From: Ruminococcus flavefaciens
GTDB lineage: Bacteria > Bacteroidota > Bacteroidia > Bacteroidales > P3
DNA length: 64,000 bases
Assembly (NCBI GenBank): GCA_023667315.1
Contig: JAMPAI010000002.1
Location: 310,001-374,000 of the forward strand
Direction: 5' to 3'
A program made the translations under genes and the position numbers. The notes under the pieces are model-generated. The model searched no databases. It was not told the origin of the DNA and saw nothing but the letters and a program-made list of their open reading frames with translations. This document shows, one piece after another, positions 15,553 through 24,453 of this stretch; the first letter of the stretch is position 1; each line of letters begins with the position of its first letter.

Positions 15553-15590
15553 TAAAAAAGCCGGCAACCACAAAAGTAGTTACCGGCTTT
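15553..15590 (-). terminator. Terminator of kbl
   Basis: Minus strand: AAAGCCGGTAAC, a 10-nt loop, GTTGCCGGCTTT and further T, beginning about 20 nt after the kbl stop. One mismatch in the arms. Confidence 0.8.
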
Positions 15591-15610
15591 CAATATTGCA
15601 ATTATCGGGA

Positions 15611-16801
<1,191 letters not shown>

Positions 16802-16831
16802 GGTATATTGAGTTTTTAGATTTCGAACCTG

Positions 16832-16839
16832 CAAAGATA
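16832..16839 (-). promoter_or_regulatory. -7 box (TATCTTTG) of kbl
   Basis: Exact consensus on the minus strand 31 bp before the kbl start. It is the outermost copy of the box repeated through the array at 16832-17210. Confidence 0.55.
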
Positions 16840-17210
16840 CGAATAAGTCGAGAGCAAAGGAAAAGCTTGCTTTTACTTTGCCGAGGCGGAGTATCTTGGG
16901 CAAAGCCAAAGATACGAATAAGTCGAGAGCAGAGACAAGCCAAAAGTTTACTTTTAGATGGGCTTTGCCGAGACGGAGTATCTTGGACGAAGCCAAAGAT
17001 ACGAATAAGTCGAGAGCAAAGGAAAAGCTTGCTTTTACTTTGCCGAGGCGGAGTATCTTGGGCAAAGCCAAAGATACGAATAAGTCGAGAGCAGAGACAA
17101 GCCAAAAGTTTACTTTTGGATGGGCTCTGCCGAGGCGGAGTATCTTGGGCGAAGCCAAAGATACGAATAAGTCGAGAGCAAAGGAAAAGCTTGCTTTTCC
17201 TTTGCCGAGA
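16832..17210 (-). repeat. Tandem hairpin repeat array, alternating 75- and 87-bp units
   Basis: AAGATACGAATAAGTCGAGA recurs from 16834, 16909, 16996, 17071 and 17158, giving spacings 75, 87, 75, 87. Each unit has a fixed frame (TGCCGAGGCGGAGTATCTT, then AAGCCAAAGATACGAATAAG) and one of two alternating hairpin inserts: a short one (GCAAAGGAAAAGC, loop TT, complement) and a longer one around CAAAAGTTTACTTTT. GTATCTT and AAAGATAC also pair with each other. Read on the minus strand every unit offers TATCTTTG. The array fills most of the 473-bp gap between kbl and the barrel gene at 17275. Confidence 0.85.
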
Positions 17211-17235
17211 ATCCTTATTGTATCAAGAATTATTA

Positions 17236-17243
17236 TACCTTTG
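17236..17243 (+). promoter_or_regulatory. -7 box (TACCTTTG) of the small barrel gene
   Basis: Exact TAnnTTTG match 32 bp before the start at 17275, just outside the repeat array. No good -33 at normal spacing was found. Confidence 0.55.
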
Positions 17244-17274
17244 CATACTTTTCCAAGAAAAACTAAACAACAAT

Positions 17275-17760
17275 ATGATGAAAAAAAGTTTGATCGTTGC
17301 CGCCTTCCTTTTCGTGTTAGGCATGGCAAGCGCGTTCGCCCAGCCCCGTGCCGTGGGTGTGCGCCTCGGTTATGGTATTGAATTTTCCTATCAACACACC
17401 TTGGGCAACAATATGTTGTCGGTTGACGCGGGTCTTCCCGGTTTCCATGGCATTGAAGCCGCCGTTACCTACGATTGGATCAACCCTTTCAACACCAAAA
17501 TTCCCTGGAACCAAAAAGGTGAATGGAACTGGTCGCTCGGTGTGGGCGGTGCCGGTGGTTTCTGGTTTGGAAAAGATTACGGTTATGGGTTTGTCGGTGT
17601 GGCCGGCCGCGTAGGCGTGGAATACAACTTCTGGTTCCCGCTCCAGCTTTCCATCGAATGGCGTCCCGCTTTCGGTCCTACTTTTGGCGATGGCGTCCGC
17701 TTCTATGGCGGCGGCTTGTTTGCCGGCGGTCTCGCCATCGGCGTCCGCTACAAATTCTAA
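17275..17760 (+). CDS. small outer membrane beta-barrel protein
   Basis: A 161-residue protein: signal peptide MMKKSLIVAAFLFVLGMASAFA, then eight-strand-like Gly/aromatic alternation (VGVRLGYGIEFSYQHTL; GVAGRVGVEYNFWF) and the C-terminal GVRYKF, ending in Phe as outer membrane proteins do. No enzyme motif is seen. The length fits a small OmpA-barrel-like or OmpW-like porin without a periplasmic domain. The longer open frame beginning at 16867 runs through the repeats and is rejected as coding. It converges with another small barrel gene, with a shared terminator between them. Confidence 0.75.
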   Translation: MMKKSLIVAAFLFVLGMASAFAQPRAVGVRLGYGIEFSYQHTLGNNMLSVDAGLPGFHGIEAAVTYDWINPFNTKIPWNQKGEWNWSLGVGGAGGFWFGKDYGYGFVGVAGRVGVEYNFWFPLQLSIEWRPAFGPTFGDGVRFYGGGLFAGGLAIGVRYKF

Positions 17761-17777
17761 CCGGAATTTCAACGCAT

Positions 17778-17809
17778 AAAAAAAGGAGGTCGTTTGACCT
17801 CCTTTTTTT
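17778..17809. terminator. Bidirectional terminator between two barrel genes
   Basis: AAAAAAAGGAGGTC, loop GTTT, GACCTCCTTTTTTT: a perfect 14-bp stem with A and T runs on both sides, ideally placed between converging genes ending at 17760 and 17827. Confidence 0.9.
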
Positions 17810-17826
17810 ATCTCTTCCTCTATCTG

Positions 17827-18366
17827 TTAAAAACTGTAATTCACGCCGAGGCTGACCCATGCCTGTTCAAAGTTACCGAAGTCCAATTCAAGATTGACAC
17901 TGATGTTTCGCGTAAAATGGTAAGCGGTGCCCGCAATGAACGAACCGGAAAGATAACCTTTGCTACCGGATTCCTTCGCCTTGGTTGATTTATTTTCGAT
18001 TGTCCACACCTTTACGGCACCGCCGAGGCCGACCCCTCCATAAACCTCCCATTCGGGAACCACCACATTGAAACGGTATGTTGTCCTTACCTTAAAGTCG
18101 ATATAGTTGTCCGCCCACTTGTTCACCTTGCCGTTATCCCCGTTCCACATATACCCTACCTGTCCTCCGATGGTGAACGTACCTTTCCAGACACGGGCCA
18201 AGGCATAGTCGTAGGTAACGTTGACCCCCACCAACTTGGAGAGCCCAAGCCGAAGTCCCCAGATAGACTTTCCGGGAGCCACCCCCTCGTAAACACCGCC
18301 GGCCTTCGCCGTGTCCACACCCGCAAAAGCCAATGCGATAACTGCGAACAAAAACAGTCTCTTCAT
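17827..18366 (-). CDS. small outer membrane beta-barrel protein
   Basis: A 179-residue exported barrel. Starting at MKRLFLFAVIALAFAGVDTAKAG gives a normal signal peptide; the in-frame ATG at 18393 adds a polar stretch before it and is less likely. Strand-like repeats (LRLGLSKLVGVNVTYDYA; YGGVGLGGAVKVWTI; SVNLELDFGN) lead to the final SLGVNYSF with terminal Phe. It resembles the opacity/OmpA-barrel class. The pair of small barrels facing each other at 17275 and 18366 share a general design but not obvious sequence. Function is unknown. Confidence 0.7.
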   Translation of the reverse strand: MKRLFLFAVIALAFAGVDTAKAGGVYEGVAPGKSIWGLRLGLSKLVGVNVTYDYALARVWKGTFTIGGQVGYMWNGDNGKVNKWADNYIDFKVRTTYRFNVVVPEWEVYGGVGLGGAVKVWTIENKSTKAKESGSKGYLSGSFIAGTAYHFTRNISVNLELDFGNFEQAWVSLGVNYSF

Positions 18367-18423
18367 CTTTTTTTGTGGTTTTTGAGTTTCCATTCCCTGA
18401 TATGTGCGCTACGGGTTACCCGC

Positions 18424-19818
18424 CTATTCGGCGCGGGCGCAGGATTCCTCCACCTCAGCCACCGTCTTGGGAATATGCTGCCCCAAAACCTTGCAGCCCT
18501 TCTCGGTAATCAGCACGTCGTCTTCGATGCGGATGCCGCCGAAATCCTTGTAGGCTTCCACCTTGTCGTAGTTGATGTACTGGGTGAACTTGTCCTTGCT
18601 CTTCCACAGGTCGATGAGCGCGGGGATAAAGTAGATGCCGGGTTCCACCGTAAGCACGAATCCGGGCTGCAGGCGGCGGCCCAGACGCAGGTAGGAAAGC
18701 CCGAACTGGTCGGAACGCTTTATCTCGTCGTCGTAGCCGAACAGGTTCTCGCCCATGTTCTCCATATCGTGCACATCCAGCCCCATCATGTGGCCGAGGC
18801 CGTGGGGCATAAACATCGCGTGCGCGCCTTCCTGAACGGCCTGTTCCACATCGCCCTTCATGAGGCCGAGGTCTTTCAGGCCCTGGGCGATCACCTTGCA
18901 GGCAGCAATATGATAGTCGCGGTAAGGCAGGCCGGGCTTGAGGTTCTCGATGGTACTCATATTGGCCTTGAGCACGATTTCGTAGATTTCTTTCTGACGG
19001 TTGCTGAACTTGCCGCCCACGGGCGTGGTGCGCGTGATGTCGGAACAGTAGTTGCTGTGCGCCTCGGCACCCACGTCGGCCACCATCATGCGGCCTTCCT
19101 TGAGCATATTGCCGTGGGCGTGGTTGTGCAGGGTCTGCCCGTTCATCGAAACGATGGGCGCGAACGACATCGAGCCGTGGTGCTGCAGGGCGATGCCTTC
19201 CATAGTGCCGCAAATCTGGTATTCGTAGGTACCGGGCTTGCACATGCGCTGCGCCGTGGTGTGCATCTTGTAGGCGATATCCATCGCGATCTCGATTTCG
19301 GCCAGTTCTTCCTTGCCCTTGATGGAACGCTGCTCGGAAATGGCCTTGATGAGTTCCACCGACTGGCTTTCCTTAAGCTTGCCCACCGGTATCGACATCC
19401 ATTCGCTCATCTGCTGCGCCACCTGCATGTTGTAGGGCGCCACGAAATGTATCTTGCGACGGCTCAGAACGGCCTGGTGCAGGAGATTTTTCAATTCGCT
19501 CACGGGAGCGGTTTCGGTAATGCCCACTTCGGAAGCCATTTCGGATACGGAAGGCAGATGCCCCATCCAGATGATATCGTCCATGGTGAGGTCGTCGGCA
19601 TAAATGAAATCCTTGTCCGCGTCCAGATCGATGACCCCGTACATGTCCGGCTTCTGCAAGCCGAAGAAGTACAGGAAGTTGCTGTCTTGACGGAAAGGAT
19701 AGGTATTGCCCGCGTAGTTGCAGGGAACCTCGGGGTTACCCGGAAAGAAGACAATGCCGCCTTGCAGGGATTGTCTGAGTTTGGCTCGACGAGCCGCGTA
19801 AATCTTCTTGTCGAACAT
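18424..19818 (-). CDS. pepP: Xaa-Pro aminopeptidase (aminopeptidase P)
   Basis: A 464-residue two-domain M24B metallopeptidase that removes N-terminal residues before proline. The N-terminal AMP_N domain has FFPGNPEVPCNYAGNTYPFRQDSNF. The catalytic pita-bread domain shows all five metal-ligand motifs: VADVGAEAH (Asp), YCSDITRTTP (Asp), HGLGHMMGLDVHD (His), TVEPGIYF (Glu) and GGIRIEDDVLIT (Glu). The start at 19818 (MFDKKIYAARRAKL) fits the family; an ATG at 19854 would add 12 residues. It is cytoplasmic, with no signal peptide. It stands alone, with a TATCTTCG box about 60 bp upstream. Confidence 0.93.
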   Translation of the reverse strand: MFDKKIYAARRAKLRQSLQGGIVFFPGNPEVPCNYAGNTYPFRQDSNFLYFFGLQKPDMYGVIDLDADKDFIYADDLTMDDIIWMGHLPSVSEMASEVGITETAPVSELKNLLHQAVLSRRKIHFVAPYNMQVAQQMSEWMSIPVGKLKESQSVELIKAISEQRSIKGKEELAEIEIAMDIAYKMHTTAQRMCKPGTYEYQICGTMEGIALQHHGSMSFAPIVSMNGQTLHNHAHGNMLKEGRMMVADVGAEAHSNYCSDITRTTPVGGKFSNRQKEIYEIVLKANMSTIENLKPGLPYRDYHIAACKVIAQGLKDLGLMKGDVEQAVQEGAHAMFMPHGLGHMMGLDVHDMENMGENLFGYDDEIKRSDQFGLSYLRLGRRLQPGFVLTVEPGIYFIPALIDLWKSKDKFTQYINYDKVEAYKDFGGIRIEDDVLITEKGCKVLGQHIPKTVAEVEESCARAE

Positions 19819-19876
19819 ATCGCTTGTTTCTAAAAAGCCTCGGACTCCGGCCAATCCGCCAAAATCCTAAAGCCTG

Positions 19877-19884
19877 CGAAGATA
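19877..19884 (-). promoter_or_regulatory. Probable -7 box (TATCTTCG) of pepP
   Basis: One mismatch to consensus, 59 bp before the start. The preceding TTCG shares the CG-TATCTT look of the dispersed promoter repeat, but the hairpin part is absent. Confidence 0.4.
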
Positions 19885-19910
19885 CGAATTTTAATAGAAT
19901 CGCGTTTTCC

Positions 19911-22310
19911 TTAGAGGAAAAGGCCGCCGATACGGAACACCAGGAACGACACCACCCAGGCCACGGCCGTGGTATAGACGGCGGTGAAGACCGCCCACTT
20001 CCAGCTTCCGCTTTCCCGGCCGATGGCGGAGAACACCGCCACGCATGGGAAATACAGCAGCACGAAGGCGATGAACGAGAGTGCCGTAAGGGGGGTGAAG
20101 GTTTCCTCGGGGTTCATGATGACGCTCATGGTGCTCACCACCACTTCCTTGGCCGACACACCCGCCAGCAGGCAGATACCCATCTGCCAGTTCATGCCCA
20201 AGGGCCTGATGACCGGTTCGATGAACTTGCCGATCCTGCCCAGGTAAGAGTTCTCCATATGCAGTTTCTCGGCCTCGGGTTGCAGCAGTTCCGCCGTCTG
20301 CACGGCATCGGGTGCCGTTGTCTGGGGCGACACTGGGAAATAGCCCAAGGCCCACACGATTACGGAGGCAATCAGGATAACGCCCCCCATTTTCTTGAGG
20401 TACTGCATGGTGCGCGTGCCCAGGCTCTGTCCTACCGAACGCCAGGTGGGGAGGCGGTAGGGCGGCATCTCCATCACGAAAGGACTGTCGAAGGCCTTGA
20501 GTATCGTATGCCGGAACAGCAAGGCCGAAAGAATGGAGATGAGGATGCCGAACAGGTAGATGAAAAAGATGACGGTGCCCGCCTTGGAGCCGAAGAACAT
20601 ACCCGTAAGCAGTACATAGACCGGGAGCCGCGCGCTGCACGACATAAAGGGCAGGATCAGCATCGTGATAAGGCGGTCTTTCCTGTTCTCGATGGTGCGC
20701 GTGGCCATGATGGCGGGCACGTTGCAGCCGAATCCGATGATGAGGGGGATGAACGACTTGCCGTGCAGGCCTATCGTGTGCATGAGCTTGTCCATGATAA
20801 AGGCCACCCGCGCCATATAGCCGGTGGCTTCCATAAGCGAGATGAACAGGAACAGGATAAGGATATTGGGCAGGAACACGATGACTCCGCCCACCCCTTG
20901 GATGATGCCGTCCACCAAGACGGCGCGCAGGATGTTGTCGGGCATCAGTCCGTAAAGCCATCCGGCCAAGGCATCCACCCCGGCCTCGATCCAGTCCATC
21001 GGGTACTGCCCCAAGGTGAAGGTGGCCTGGAACATGATCCACAGAAAGGCCAGGAAGATGGGAAAGCCCCAGATCCTATGGGTCAATATGTTGTCTAACC
21101 TCTCGGTAATCCGGCCGCGCGAGGAGGTGACAGGCTTGGTTTCGTTCTTTTGGGAACGCGCCGGCCTGTAGCATTCCTTCAAGGCGCCGCGCACAAAGGC
21201 GTAGCGATAGTCGGCGAACACCTGGTCGATGTCTTCGCCGTAGATTTTCTGCAGGCGGTTGCGTTCGGTCTCGGCCATGCGTTTCATCTCGTCGGAATGC
21301 TCCAGCACCTTGGCCCTGTCGAGCCATTCGGTATCGCCTTCCAGCAATTTGATGGCCAAATAGCGCGACGAATAGATGGGGTCGTACCAAGGGTCCTTGC
21401 GGATAAGGCCCTGCATGTCGCGCAGGCTGTTTTCCATCTCTTCTGCGTAGGGGATATGGGTGTGGCGAACCGTCTGGTCGCGGTCTTCGTTCACGTCGAT
21501 CACCTTGTCCAGCAGGGCTTCCGTGCCGCTTTGGGTGCGGCCTACGGTGGGCACCACGGGCATGCCGAACAGTTTGCCTAAGTAATCGTACTGCAGGGAC
21601 GCGCCGGAGGCTTCCAGCTCGTCGTACATATTGAGCGCCATCACCACCCGGTAGTCCATGTCGATAAGCTGGGTGGTCATATAGAGGTTGCGCTCCAGGT
21701 TGGAGGCGTCCACCACGTTCACGATCACGTCGGGGCGGCGTTCCAGAAGCTGTTCCATCACCACCCGTTCTTCGGGCGAATAGGGCGAGAAGGAATAGGT
21801 GCCGGGCAGGTCGGTAAGGCGGATACGGTGGCCCTTATAGACGAACTCGGAGGTCTTGGCATCCACCGTTACGCCGCTGTAGTTGCCCACATGCTCGAAA
21901 CTGCCCGAAAGGGCGTTGTAGAGCGAGGTCTTGCCGGTGTTGGGATTGCCCACCATGCACACCTCGATCACCGAATGGCTGTCGAGTTTCTTTTCCAGGG
22001 GATTCTCCTGGGGATTGCCGTGGCAACCATCCTGATCCTGCCGGTGGAAAGGCTGCAGGGCGGCGTATTCCTGCGCTTCCTCGGGGGTGCATGCCAGCAC
22101 CTCTATCTGCATGGCCTCTGCCCGGCGAAGCGACACCTCGCTGTCCAGGATACGGAAAACGACAGGATCCTTGAGGGGTGCGGAACGCAACACGCTCACC
22201 ATCTGCCCGCGGACAAAACCCAATTCGATGATCCGGTGGCGGAAGGTTCCGCGTCCCCGGATTTTGAGGATCATGGCCTGCTGGCCTTCTTTCAAATCGT
22301 TTAAAGTCAT
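19911..22310 (-). CDS. feoB: FeoA-FeoB fusion ferrous iron transporter
   Basis: A 799-residue protein combining both Feo parts. Residues 1-75 are a FeoA SH3-like domain (IIELGFVRGQMVSVLRSAP). Residues about 112-280 are the FeoB G domain: G1 GNPNTGKT at 121-128 (Lys127), G3 LTDLPGTYS, G4 LNMYDELE in place of NxxD. The rest is the membrane part with two Gate motifs, around LPNILILFLFISLMEATGY and later transmembrane helices. It imports Fe2+ across the inner membrane. The fused form is normal in Bacteroidales. An AAGGAG site precedes the start, unusual here. The 282-bp upstream gap holds a -7 box and a dyad (22489-22510) that could be an iron-responsive operator. Confidence 0.95.
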   Translation of the reverse strand: MTLNDLKEGQQAMILKIRGRGTFRHRIIELGFVRGQMVSVLRSAPLKDPVVFRILDSEVSLRRAEAMQIEVLACTPEEAQEYAALQPFHRQDQDGCHGNPQENPLEKKLDSHSVIEVCMVGNPNTGKTSLYNALSGSFEHVGNYSGVTVDAKTSEFVYKGHRIRLTDLPGTYSFSPYSPEERVVMEQLLERRPDVIVNVVDASNLERNLYMTTQLIDMDYRVVMALNMYDELEASGASLQYDYLGKLFGMPVVPTVGRTQSGTEALLDKVIDVNEDRDQTVRHTHIPYAEEMENSLRDMQGLIRKDPWYDPIYSSRYLAIKLLEGDTEWLDRAKVLEHSDEMKRMAETERNRLQKIYGEDIDQVFADYRYAFVRGALKECYRPARSQKNETKPVTSSRGRITERLDNILTHRIWGFPIFLAFLWIMFQATFTLGQYPMDWIEAGVDALAGWLYGLMPDNILRAVLVDGIIQGVGGVIVFLPNILILFLFISLMEATGYMARVAFIMDKLMHTIGLHGKSFIPLIIGFGCNVPAIMATRTIENRKDRLITMLILPFMSCSARLPVYVLLTGMFFGSKAGTVIFFIYLFGILISILSALLFRHTILKAFDSPFVMEMPPYRLPTWRSVGQSLGTRTMQYLKKMGGVILIASVIVWALGYFPVSPQTTAPDAVQTAELLQPEAEKLHMENSYLGRIGKFIEPVIRPLGMNWQMGICLLAGVSAKEVVVSTMSVIMNPEETFTPLTALSFIAFVLLYFPCVAVFSAIGRESGSWKWAVFTAVYTTAVAWVVSFLVFRIGGLFL

Positions 22311-22460
22311 TCTCTTTTTCTCCTTCCGGTTTTAAACATTTCCCGATGCTATGTCCAAATGGTTTTGCAACATGGCAAACGGTTTAAAAACGGCTGCGAT
22401 TTTACGGTTTCCGTTCCGCAAACGGATTGCGTTTTTTTCTCTCTTCGCTGCAAGCGAAAA

Positions 22461-22468
22461 CAAAATTA
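22461..22468 (-). promoter_or_regulatory. -7 box (TAATTTTG) of feoAB
   Basis: Exact TAnnTTTG match on the minus strand, giving a leader of about 145 nt before the start at 22310. Confidence 0.45.
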
Positions 22469-22488
22469 CAATGGCTAAAGAAAGCAGG

Positions 22489-22510
22489 AAATACCTGCAA
22501 GTAGGTATTT
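22489..22510. promoter_or_regulatory. Operator-like dyad upstream of feoAB
   Basis: AAATACCT and AGGTATTT are perfect inverted arms of 8 bp around the 6-bp spacer GCAAGT. The site sits 20-45 bp upstream of the -7 box, where a Fur- or DtxR-type regulator could act. It does not look like a terminator, as no T run follows. Confidence 0.45.
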
Positions 22511-22579
22511 TAAGAAAATACACGGAAAAACGGAATCCCAAAAGGAATTCGGAGAAACAAAGGATTTTGCGGAGAACCA

Positions 22580-22607
22580 GTAACGGTCAAAATTACTCGA
22601 CCGTTAC
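22580..22607 (-). other. Hairpin spanning the glmS stop codon
   Basis: GTAACGGTC (22580-22588) and GACCGTTAC (22599-22607) pair perfectly with a 10-nt loop. The stop at 22593-22595 lies in the loop. No T run follows, so a role in RNA stability or weak termination is only a guess. Confidence 0.4.
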
Positions 22608-24446
22608 CGATTTGGCGAGATTACGCGGCTGATCCACGTTACAGCCCTTCTGCACCGCGATATGATACGCCATCAACTGCAAGGGAATGCAGGCCACGAT
22701 GGTGGAGAGGATCGCTTCGGTGCGGGGTATCTCGATGGTGAAATCCGACAGCGCCTTCACCTCCGTATCGCCCTCGTTCACGATGGAGATGATGCGTCCG
22801 TGACGGGCCTTCACCTCCTGGATATTGCTCACGATCTTCTCGTAATTGCCCCGGTTGGTGGCAATCACCACCACCGGCATCTCGGCATCGATAAGCGCGA
22901 TGGGGCCGTGTTTCATTTCGGCCGCCGGATAGCCCTCGGCATGGATATAGGAGATTTCCTTGAGTTTGAGCGCACCCTCAAGCGCCAGCGGGTAGTTGTA
23001 GCCGCGGCCCAGATAGAGGAAGTTGCGCGAATAGGTGAAGATCTTCACCACATCGGCGATCTTCGAATCCTTTTTCAAGACCTGCTCTATCTTCTCGGGC
23101 AGTTCGAACATGGCCTTCACCGTCTGCTCCAGCTGCGATTTCTTGATGGTCTTCTTTTCTTTGGCCAGCGAGAGTGCCAACAACATGAGCACACATACCT
23201 GCGCCGTAAACGCCTTGGTGGACGCCACCCCGATTTCGGGGCCGGCGTGCATGTAGCTGCCGCTGTCGGAAGCGCGCGCGATAGAGGAACCCACCACATT
23301 GCAGATGCCATATACGAAAGCCCCGTTCTGCTTGGCGATCTTCACGGCGGCCAAGGTGTCGGCCGTCTCACCCGACTGGGAAATGGCGATCACCACATCG
23401 TCGGGATAGATGATGGGGTTGCGGTATCTGAACTCGGAGGCATATTCCACCTCCACCGGAATGCGCGCCAGTTCCTCGATGGCGTACTCGCCCACCAGTC
23501 CCGCATGCCAGGAAGTTCCGCAGCCCACGATAATGATGCGGCGCGCCTTGAGGAACTTGTCCTTATTGTCGATCACACCCGAAAGCGCCACCGTGTTGCG
23601 CTCGCTGTTGATGCGCCCGCTCAGGCTGTCGTGAATGGTCTTGGGCTGTTCATAGATTTCCTTGAGCATGAAGTGCGGATAGCCGTTCCGTTCAAGTTCG
23701 GACAGGTTCATCTCCAGTTTCTGGATCAAGGGAACTTTCTTTACGTTCTTGAGGTTGGTTATCTCCAACTTGGGCTTGCCCTTGACGGGCACGGTCATCA
23801 CCGCGATTTCCTCGTCTTCGAGATACACCACATCCTTGGTGTATTCCACGATGGGCGTGGCATCGGAGGCGGCAAAAAGTTCGTGTTCCCCGATTCCGAT
23901 CACCAGAGGGCTTCCCTTTCTTGCCACGATAATGGTTCGGGGCGATTCCTTCGACATGATGGCCACCGAATACGCGCCTATCACCTGGCTCAGGGCCTGA
24001 TGCACGGCATCCACCAGCGAAATCTTGCTGCTGACGCGGATATAGTCGATAAGCTGCACCAACACCTCCGTATCGGTCTCGCTGTAGAAGGTACGGCCTT
24101 GCTTAAGCAATTCCTTCTTCAGGGTCTGGTAGTTCTCGATGATGCCGTTGTGGATCAAGGCCAGATCCTCGAACTGCGAATAATGGGGATGGGCATTGTT
24201 CTGATTCGGCTCGCCGTGGGTGGCCCAACGGGTATGGGCAATGCCTATCGTACCGCTCACGTCCTTGTCTTTGACCGAGTCTTCCAGATCGGAAACCTTG
24301 CCGAGTTTCTTATAGACATTGAGCCGGTTATGATTGTATATGCAGAGCCCCGCACTGTCGTAGCCCCGGTATTCGAGCCGGTGCAGGCCTTTCATCAAGA
24401 TGGGAAACACGGGCTGCTTGCCTATGTATGCAACTATTCCGCACAT
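22593..24446 (-). CDS. glmS: glutamine--fructose-6-phosphate aminotransferase
   Basis: A 617-residue enzyme making glucosamine-6-phosphate from fructose-6-phosphate and glutamine, the entry to peptidoglycan and LPS amino sugars. It opens MCGIVAYIG with the nucleophile Cys2 after processing, has the class II glutaminase marks (HTRWATHGEPN) and two SIS domains (GCGTSWHAGLVGEY; the ISQSGETADT loop), and ends with the conserved NLAKSVTVE. Length and ends are canonical. It is the last gene of a run with glgA and the DUF4270 lipoprotein, 7 nt behind the latter. No glmS ribozyme-like leader is expected in this phylum, and none is seen. Confidence 0.96.
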   Translation of the reverse strand: MCGIVAYIGKQPVFPILMKGLHRLEYRGYDSAGLCIYNHNRLNVYKKLGKVSDLEDSVKDKDVSGTIGIAHTRWATHGEPNQNNAHPHYSQFEDLALIHNGIIENYQTLKKELLKQGRTFYSETDTEVLVQLIDYIRVSSKISLVDAVHQALSQVIGAYSVAIMSKESPRTIIVARKGSPLVIGIGEHELFAASDATPIVEYTKDVVYLEDEEIAVMTVPVKGKPKLEITNLKNVKKVPLIQKLEMNLSELERNGYPHFMLKEIYEQPKTIHDSLSGRINSERNTVALSGVIDNKDKFLKARRIIIVGCGTSWHAGLVGEYAIEELARIPVEVEYASEFRYRNPIIYPDDVVIAISQSGETADTLAAVKIAKQNGAFVYGICNVVGSSIARASDSGSYMHAGPEIGVASTKAFTAQVCVLMLLALSLAKEKKTIKKSQLEQTVKAMFELPEKIEQVLKKDSKIADVVKIFTYSRNFLYLGRGYNYPLALEGALKLKEISYIHAEGYPAAEMKHGPIALIDAEMPVVVIATNRGNYEKIVSNIQEVKARHGRIISIVNEGDTEVKALSDFTIEIPRTEAILSTIVACIPLQLMAYHIAVQKGCNVDQPRNLAKSVTVE

Positions 24447-24453
24447 AATGGAA

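Noticed and set aside
16832..17210. Hairpin array considered as CRISPR or as rho-independent terminators
   Set aside because: Units lack unique spacers, and the hairpins are not followed by T runs; the TATCTTTG boxes and gene orientation point to promoters.
22311..22592. Search for a tRNA or glmS-type ribozyme in the gap between feoAB and glmS
   Set aside because: No T-loop-like sequence or cloverleaf could be drawn, and the gap is downstream, not upstream, of glmS.
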